Shown here piece by piece: positions 59,171 to 64,000 of a stretch of DNA of 64,000 bases. A program made the position numbers and the translations under genes. The first letter of the stretch is position 1. The number at the start of each line of letters is the position of its first letter. The stretch comes from Acidimicrobiia bacterium (lineage in GTDB: Bacteria; Actinomycetota; Acidimicrobiia; Acidimicrobiales; VFJN01): assembly GCA_009694375.1 (NCBI GenBank), contig SHVB01000005.1:62001-126000 (forward strand), given 5' to 3'. The notes beneath the pieces are model-generated. The model worked only from the letters and a program-made list of their open reading frames with translations, had not been told where the DNA came from and searched no databases.

Positions 59171-60249
59171 GCACGATCGCTGCGATCATCCTGTTCACCA
59201 CCGTGATCGCCTACGCCGTGTTCGGGGGCGCCGATTTCGGCGCCGGATTTTGGGATCTCATGGCGGGCGGTACCGAACGCGGCGACCGACCCCGTCGGAT
59301 CATCGACCACTCCATCGGCCCGGTGTGGGAGGCCAACCATGTGTGGCTGATCTTCTGCTTCGTGGTGCTCTGGACATGTTTTCCCGAGGCCTACGCCTCC
59401 ATCACCCTCACCCTGTTCGTTCCCCTGACCCTGGCCGCGGTGGGCATCGTCCTGCGGGGCTCTGGCTTCGCCTTCCGCCACGCCGTATTTCGCACTCGGG
59501 ACCGCCGGGTGTTCGGGGCATTATTCGCCACGTCATCCGTGCTCGTCCCCTATTGCCTCGGGGCGGTAGCCGGGGCGATCGCTTCGGGCCGGGTCCCTGA
59601 CGGTGGCCGGGCCGGTGATCCAATCGGCAGTTGGATCAACCCAACCTCCATCCTCGGCGGGGTGCTCGCGGTGGGCACCGGAGCCTTCCTGGCGGCCACG
59701 TTCCTGGTCTGGGATGCCGGCCGACTCGATGAGGCCCCGATGGTGGAATACTTCCGCCGCCGAGCGGCGGGGTCGGCGACAGCCATGGGGGTGCTATCGC
59801 TCATAGGCGTCTTCGTCCTCCGAGAAGACGCCAAGTACCTCTTTGGGGGGTTGACCACGCGCGGGTTGCCGTTGGTGATCACCGCAGCCGTGTGCGGCAC
59901 GGCCGCGTTGGTGCTGTTGCACCGTCAGTCGCATCGCGGGGCCCGCCTTGCCGCGGTCGTGGCGGTGGCGTCCATTCTGCTGGGGTGGGGAGTGGCCCAA
60001 TGGGACTACATCCTCCCCGAGTCGCTCACCCTGGAAGCGGCCATCGCTCCCGATGGCACCGTCATCGCGGTCTTGGTGGCGGTGGGGCTGGCGGTCGTGT
60101 TCATCCTGCCGGCCTTCGCCTTGTTGTACCGACTCGATCAACGTGGCTTCCTTCCCGAAGAAGGCGCCGAGGACTCCCCGGGCGAACGCCGCCTGGATTC
60201 GCCCTTCCCCGCCATCACGAAACCGATGGGCCGATCATCTGAGCAGTAG
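59167..60249 (+). CDS. cydB: Cytochrome bd quinol oxidase subunit II
   Basis: 360 residues with eight or nine hydrophobic helices. The N-terminal block YAVFGGADFGAGFWDLMAGG and WEANHVWLIFCFVVLWTCFP are classic CydB motifs. ATG 59167 overlaps the cydA stop by 4 nt. It partners CydA in the inner membrane. The C-terminal tail is hydrophilic (EEGAEDSPGERRLDS) and extends beyond most homologues. Confidence 0.92.
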   Translation: MSTIAAIILFTTVIAYAVFGGADFGAGFWDLMAGGTERGDRPRRIIDHSIGPVWEANHVWLIFCFVVLWTCFPEAYASITLTLFVPLTLAAVGIVLRGSGFAFRHAVFRTRDRRVFGALFATSSVLVPYCLGAVAGAIASGRVPDGGRAGDPIGSWINPTSILGGVLAVGTGAFLAATFLVWDAGRLDEAPMVEYFRRRAAGSATAMGVLSLIGVFVLREDAKYLFGGLTTRGLPLVITAAVCGTAALVLLHRQSHRGARLAAVVAVASILLGWGVAQWDYILPESLTLEAAIAPDGTVIAVLVAVGLAVVFILPAFALLYRLDQRGFLPEEGAEDSPGERRLDSPFPAITKPMGRSSEQ

Positions 60250-60305
60250 CATCTCCGCGTCTACCCCCATGCCTCCCTAGGTATGGCTCAGCACCTCGGA
60301 GAGCC

Positions 60306-60566
60306 ATGATTATTCTTATTTTCGGCCTACTCGGATTCGGCATGATCATCGGCTGGCTGGCCCAGCTAGCCCTCGGTATGGGCTCGAAGCCCAACAGTCA
60401 AAGTTTGATTGCCGGCGTCGCCGGCTCGTTCGTCGGCGGCCTGTTCGCCAGCATTGTGCACGGCGATGGCCTCGAGCTTCGGCCCAGCGGTTTCATCGGT
60501 TCCTTCCTGGGGGCCCTGGTGGTATTGGCCATCTGGCGGGCCAACGCCCGCCGCTCTGCTCACTGA
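60306..60566 (+). CDS. GlsB/YeaQ/YmgE-family stress-response membrane protein
   Basis: 86 residues with three hydrophobic helices. GMIIGWLAQLALGMG and GVAGSFVGGL are typical of this transglycosylase-associated small membrane family, often induced by stress. CGGAG precedes the ATG. Located 56 nt after cydB on the same strand. Biochemical role unknown. Confidence 0.82.
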   Translation: MIILIFGLLGFGMIIGWLAQLALGMGSKPNSQSLIAGVAGSFVGGLFASIVHGDGLELRPSGFIGSFLGALVVLAIWRANARRSAH

Positions 60567-60627
60567 GGCCACTTCCCCGCTATCTGAACTCCTCACCCGG
60601 CATGTTCTCCCGTCATGAAAGGTAGAG

Positions 60628-61611
60628 ATGCAACCCACCACCGTCATCCTGCCGGGTTGTGCCACCCCCCTCGCCCCCCTCGGAGTGGGCACCTGGGCAT
60701 GGGGTGACCGTAAGACGTGGGGCATGGGGGGCTACGACACGTCCCTCAGCGAGGCCACCATCGCCGAGGCATGGGAGGCCTCCATCGACGCGGGCCTCAC
60801 CCTCTTCGATACCGCCGAGGTCTACGGCGACGGCGAGAGCGAACGGATCATCGGCCGCCTGCTGGCGCAGGAACCAGCCCGCCGCCGTTCCTTGGTGTTG
60901 GCCACCAAGTTCCTGCCCTCCCCCCAGAAGTTGGCGGTCAAGGGCGCCATGCGGGCCGCCTTGGAGGCGTCCCTCGAACGGCTTGGGGTGGAACACGTGG
61001 ATCTCTACCAAATCCATGGTCCGATCAGTCTGCGGTCGAAATCAGCGTTGGCCGAGGCCCTCGCGGAGGTACAGGCTGCCGGGCTCACCTCGGCGGTAGG
61101 GGTGAGCAACTATTCGATTACCGAGATGACCAAGATCCACGCGGAACTGGCGAAGCGAGGGGTGCCGTTGGCATCCAACCAGGTCGAATACTCACTGTTG
61201 CGACGCGGTCCGGAGACCGGCGGGCTCTTAGCCGCCTGCGGACGCTTGGGCGTGGTGTTGCTGGCCTACTCCCCGATTGGTCAGGGCCGTCTCACCGGCA
61301 AGTATTCCGCTAGCCACCCGCCGCCGGGTGCCCGCGGGTTCTCGGCCCACCCGATGACCGAAGTGGACATTGTGGTGGCGTTACTGCGGCGGATCGGCGA
61401 CGAGCGCCAACGGACCCCCAGCCAGGTGGCGCTGCGGTGGCTCATCGAGAAGGGAGCGGTACCGATCCCGGGGGCAAAAACCGCCGAACAGGCCCGGGAG
61501 AATGCCGGCGGGTTGGGATGGTCTCTCACCACGGAGGAAATGGCCGACCTCGACGACGCGGCTCTCGCCGGCACCCGCAGCCTGGCCAACCGATTCTGGC
61601 AACACGGCTGA
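60628..61611 (+). CDS. Aldo/keto reductase
   Basis: 327 residues, (beta/alpha)8 barrel. Catalytic tetrad: Asp and Tyr in FDTAEVYGDGESE, Lys in LATKF, His in YQIHGP. The NADPH phosphate region near the C-terminus is SKTAEQAREN-like (GAKTAEQARENAGG). GAAAGGTAGAG lies before the ATG. It reduces aldehydes or ketones with NADPH. The stop adjoins the stop of the convergent sulfatase-like gene without any spacer. Confidence 0.9.
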   Translation: MQPTTVILPGCATPLAPLGVGTWAWGDRKTWGMGGYDTSLSEATIAEAWEASIDAGLTLFDTAEVYGDGESERIIGRLLAQEPARRRSLVLATKFLPSPQKLAVKGAMRAALEASLERLGVEHVDLYQIHGPISLRSKSALAEALAEVQAAGLTSAVGVSNYSITEMTKIHAELAKRGVPLASNQVEYSLLRRGPETGGLLAACGRLGVVLLAYSPIGQGRLTGKYSASHPPPGARGFSAHPMTEVDIVVALLRRIGDERQRTPSQVALRWLIEKGAVPIPGAKTAEQARENAGGLGWSLTTEEMADLDDAALAGTRSLANRFWQHG

Positions 61612-63735
61612 TCAACCGGCGATGAGGCCGGTGTCCACGACCTGCTCCCCGCGCACCAGACCCAGGCGCAACTCGCGTAGATCCATGGCGCCAGTCGTCG
61701 GCAGCAGCATGGCAAAGCCCGGTCCACCACCCACTCGCTCGATCACCGGCGACACGGCCACGATGCGGCCGTTGCGGGCGGCCACCACATACTCCGCCCC
61801 CCAGCCGCGATCCTCCACCGTGCCGGTGAGGGCGAGCACCAACTCCTTGCCGTTAGCGAGGCGGTCGAGATCGTCCACCGCCACCGAGGCTCGGCGTAGT
61901 TCGGTGGTGGGTCGATAGGCCTCGCCCATGAGATCCTGGCGGGCCAAGAACGCGTGCAGGCCACTCAGGAGATCGCCCTCGGAAGCGAGGGGGGGAAACG
62001 ACAGACCTAACACGGTGCTGAACCCGACGGCCGCGTCGGTCACCATCGCCGAAGACTCGTTCGGGTCGGCCGCCGATTCGAACCGGAAGAACGGCTTGTC
62101 GTTGCCCCGGGAAGAAGGGCCATCCCCCGTCGCGTCGAGCCCATCTACCGGCCAGGGGATCGTGGCCCCGATCAGAGCGGCGAGCGTGGGCAGCACATCG
62201 ATGTTCTGCACGTTGGCATCGTCGACGCGCGGCGAGCGCTGGCCCGGTGCTTTGATAATGAGTGGAGTCCACATGATCTCCGGCAAGGCCTCCACCACCG
62301 GGAGGCGCCGGTTCTCCAGCCCAATTTGAAACGCCACCCCATGATCAGCGGTCACCGCGATGGCGGCATCGTCATAGATGCCCAGCTGGTCCAGTCGGTC
62401 CAGGATCTTGCCCACCAGGCGATCGCTGTAGCTGGCTTGCAGGAGGTGCCGTTGGCGCTCCAGCGCCACCACCCAAGGCTCGCCACCGCCGTTGATGAGC
62501 AGGTTCGCGCTCGTCGACGGCTCGGCGTAGGAGCGCCCATCGGGGAGATAGTGCCAGGGGAAGTGGGGCGATACGAGGTGCACCACCGCCGCCAGCGGCC
62601 GATCGCCCGGCTGCAGGGCGGCCAGGAAGTCACCGAGCCGCCCGGGTTGATTGGCCACCGCGAACAGGGCTGGGTCCGGGCGTGACACCGCCGAAGCGGA
62701 GTCAAAACGCCCATCGCTGGCTGGCACGGTGGTGTCGGGCACTACCTGTTCTTCGAACTCACCAAAGTCCACCGTGGCTTGCGTTCCGGTGAGGCGTCCT
62801 CGCCACAGATCAAGCGCGTCGCCGAACAAAGGGGCCAGCACTGGTTTCGCTTCGGAATCGTCTGGCTCGTTGGCGCTCCCCACCGGTGCCCGCGGGTTGG
62901 CCCCACACACCGATGTAGGACACAGGCGGGTCACGGCCTCCGATACCACCAGGTCATGAGAACCGGCTAGGAGCCGAAAGATGTTGTCGGGGTTCTCGGT
63001 AAACAACGGTGCGATCCCCTTCGGAGTCCGGCCCGTGAAGATGGTGGGCACCGCCGAGTCGGTGAAACCGGACTGGGTCGTGTGGTTTCGGTACCAGGTC
63101 CCTTCGCCAGCCAGTCGCGCCAGGTTGGGGAACCGCTCCGCGTCGATGGTGCCATCGGCATCAATGATCGAGGCCGTGGGGAGTTCGTCGAGAATGATCA
63201 GCACCACTGGGGCCACCTCGTCCGAGTTGGTTACCGCCGTGAAGTCCGTCCCGGTGAGCAGGGCGCTCGCCGGCGAGGAAAACAGGAACACCCCCAGCGC
63301 CAAGAGCGGGAGCACCACCAGGAACTCACTCCACATCCGAAAGGGCCCAGATCGCACGGTCAGTAACCACGCTGCGCCAGCGAGTGCCCCCGCCGAGGCC
63401 ACGGCGAGGGGACGAGGCCACCCCGACAACGCCGACAGCGCCGCGAGTGCCACGAGGGCCCCAATGGATGCACCCTGCACCACGAGGCGACCGGTGGGCC
63501 ACACCCGGGCGACGAGCAGGCCGAGCCCCCACAAGACCAGCGGTGGCACGAACACCACCGCCAGACCGAAAAGCACCAGATCCAAACCTTCGGCACCGCG
63601 AAAGACAAACGTCTCCGGGCTGTCCCCGAAAGCACCGAGCACCGGATGCGCAATGGCCACCCCGGCGAGACCTACCAGCGCGACCAGGTACCCCAGTTCC
63701 GGCCGAACACCGCCGCGGGCGTGGGGGTCTCCCAC
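61612..63735 (-). CDS. Membrane-anchored sulfatase/alkaline-phosphatase-fold protein
   Basis: 707 residues from GTG 63735. The first 170 residues hold five hydrophobic helices. The remainder is an extracytoplasmic sulfatase-like domain: metal Asp in VVLIILDELPTAS, candidate nucleophile Thr/Ser in GFTDSAVPTIFTGRTPKG, and late metal ligands in VTADHGVAF. The layout resembles LtaS/phosphoethanolamine-transferase-type proteins. The Cys-x-Pro-x-Arg sulfatase motif is absent (so no formylglycine), which favours a phosphotransferase or hydrolase acting on lipid or cell-wall polymers. Substrate unknown. Confidence 0.75.
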   Translation of the reverse strand: MGDPHARGGVRPELGYLVALVGLAGVAIAHPVLGAFGDSPETFVFRGAEGLDLVLFGLAVVFVPPLVLWGLGLLVARVWPTGRLVVQGASIGALVALAALSALSGWPRPLAVASAGALAGAAWLLTVRSGPFRMWSEFLVVLPLLALGVFLFSSPASALLTGTDFTAVTNSDEVAPVVLIILDELPTASIIDADGTIDAERFPNLARLAGEGTWYRNHTTQSGFTDSAVPTIFTGRTPKGIAPLFTENPDNIFRLLAGSHDLVVSEAVTRLCPTSVCGANPRAPVGSANEPDDSEAKPVLAPLFGDALDLWRGRLTGTQATVDFGEFEEQVVPDTTVPASDGRFDSASAVSRPDPALFAVANQPGRLGDFLAALQPGDRPLAAVVHLVSPHFPWHYLPDGRSYAEPSTSANLLINGGGEPWVVALERQRHLLQASYSDRLVGKILDRLDQLGIYDDAAIAVTADHGVAFQIGLENRRLPVVEALPEIMWTPLIIKAPGQRSPRVDDANVQNIDVLPTLAALIGATIPWPVDGLDATGDGPSSRGNDKPFFRFESAADPNESSAMVTDAAVGFSTVLGLSFPPLASEGDLLSGLHAFLARQDLMGEAYRPTTELRRASVAVDDLDRLANGKELVLALTGTVEDRGWGAEYVVAARNGRIVAVSPVIERVGGGPGFAMLLPTTGAMDLRELRLGLVRGEQVVDTGLIAG

Positions 63736-63775
63736 TACGTCGATGCCCCGAGGCGCGTCGACGGGGATCCTGCGC

Positions 63776-64000
63776 TCACGAATCGGGTGCTCCCTCGTCT
63801 GCGCCAGCCAGCTTCCAACCAGCCAGCAGCCCGTCGATCATCAGGTCCACCAGCCAATCGGCTTGACGCATCTCCGGGCTCATCGACAACACGGTGGCGG
63901 CGCCGTGCATGGCCGCCCAGAGCCCCAGCGCCAATTGGACCGGAGAGGCGCCAGCGAGGATGCCGGCGTCAACCCCTCGTTCGATCACCGCCAGCGATTG
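63776..64000 (-). CDS. TetR-family regulator, C-terminal part (cut by window end)
   Basis: About 74 C-terminal residues are visible; the open frame runs to the window edge. VQLALGLWAAMHGAATVLSM is typical of the TetR WHG-type C-terminal domain. The DNA-binding part lies beyond 64000. It is upstream of and co-directional with the sulfatase-like gene, with 40 bp between its stop and that GTG, so it may regulate it. Confidence 0.7.
   Translation of the reverse strand, partial: QSLAVIERGVDAGILAGASPVQLALGLWAAMHGAATVLSMSPEMRQADWLVDLMIDGLLAGWKLAGADEGAPDS

Noticed and set aside
1-64000. tRNA, rRNA, prophage, insertion sequences or integrons
   Set aside because: I looked for conserved tRNA arm patterns, rRNA core motifs, transposase and integrase motifs and found none that could be supported.

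Overview
High-GC actinobacterial DNA, most likely from an uncultured member of the Acidimicrobiia. This is inferred, not searched. The grounds are dense gene packing with ATGA/GTGA/TGATG overlaps, several luciferase-like F420-type oxidoreductases, an SCO6745-family protein, three cytochromes P450, and many start codons that carry a TANNNT -10 box only 6-9 nt upstream (leaderless mRNAs). No rRNA, tRNA, CRISPR, phage or insertion-sequence genes were seen.

Layout. (1) 1-11.4 kb is a polyamine / omega-amino acid catabolism locus: the end of mmsA, an aminobutyraldehyde-type dehydrogenase, a class III aminotransferase, alanine dehydrogenase, an Lrp-type regulator, an overlapping potA-D-B-C uptake operon, and a divergent puuB-like oxidase with a saccharopine-dehydrogenase-family partner. 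(2) 11.4-20.4 kb holds an SCO6745-family protein, a DEAD-box helicase with a repetitive basic tail, a small basic protein, and a mixed group of enoyl-CoA hydratase, two LLM-class oxidoreductases, two SDRs, a beta-carbonic anhydrase and an EthD-like protein. (3) 20.4-34.6 kb is lipid/xenobiotic oxidation: HlyIII, a broken MBL hydrolase, an acyl-CoA synthetase, patatin, a TetR-P450-nitronate monooxygenase operon, ALDH, an alpha/beta hydrolase, an SDR, a second P450 and SRPBCC. It ends in a tightly overlapping cassette of a 2-oxoglutarate dioxygenase, a formaldehyde-activating-enzyme (Fae) homologue and a SnoaL-like protein.

(4) 34.5-40.4 kb starts with a relic of a CCA-adding-enzyme gene. It continues with an envelope-type group (DUF2252, a large kinase-like/flippase-like membrane protein, a GAP-family membrane protein) and an SDR. 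(5) 40.5-54.2 kb contains hydrolases, a nitroreductase, an SDR-Ddn fusion, glutathione peroxidase, a DapB-like protein, a carotenoid-oxygenase-family protein with an SCP2-type thiolase, a ferredoxin-P450 pair, a frameshifted ArsR gene with its operator, an SCP2 sterol-carrier protein, an SDR, an LLM oxidoreductase and an acyl-CoA thioesterase. (6) 54.2-64 kb has LysR/TauE, an SDR-DUF2867 protein, cytochrome bd oxidase (cydAB), a YeaQ/GlsB-type protein, an aldo/keto reductase, a membrane-anchored sulfatase-fold protein and the end of a TetR regulator.

How the genes work together. In region 1, polyamines imported by PotABCD would be oxidised or transaminated, the aldehydes dehydrogenated, and the alanine made by transamination recycled by alanine dehydrogenase. 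The rest of the window looks like a generalist lipid/sterol-like and aromatic oxidation repertoire built from P450s, ferredoxin, SDRs, LLM enzymes, CoA ligase, thiolase and thioesterase. The most unusual items are the dioxygenase-Fae-SnoaL cassette, the leaderless-promoter pattern, the SDR-Ddn fusion, an alpha/beta hydrolase with Cys at the nucleophile elbow, and three broken genes that each lack one base in a short G/C run. Those three losses could be real decay or sequence error.
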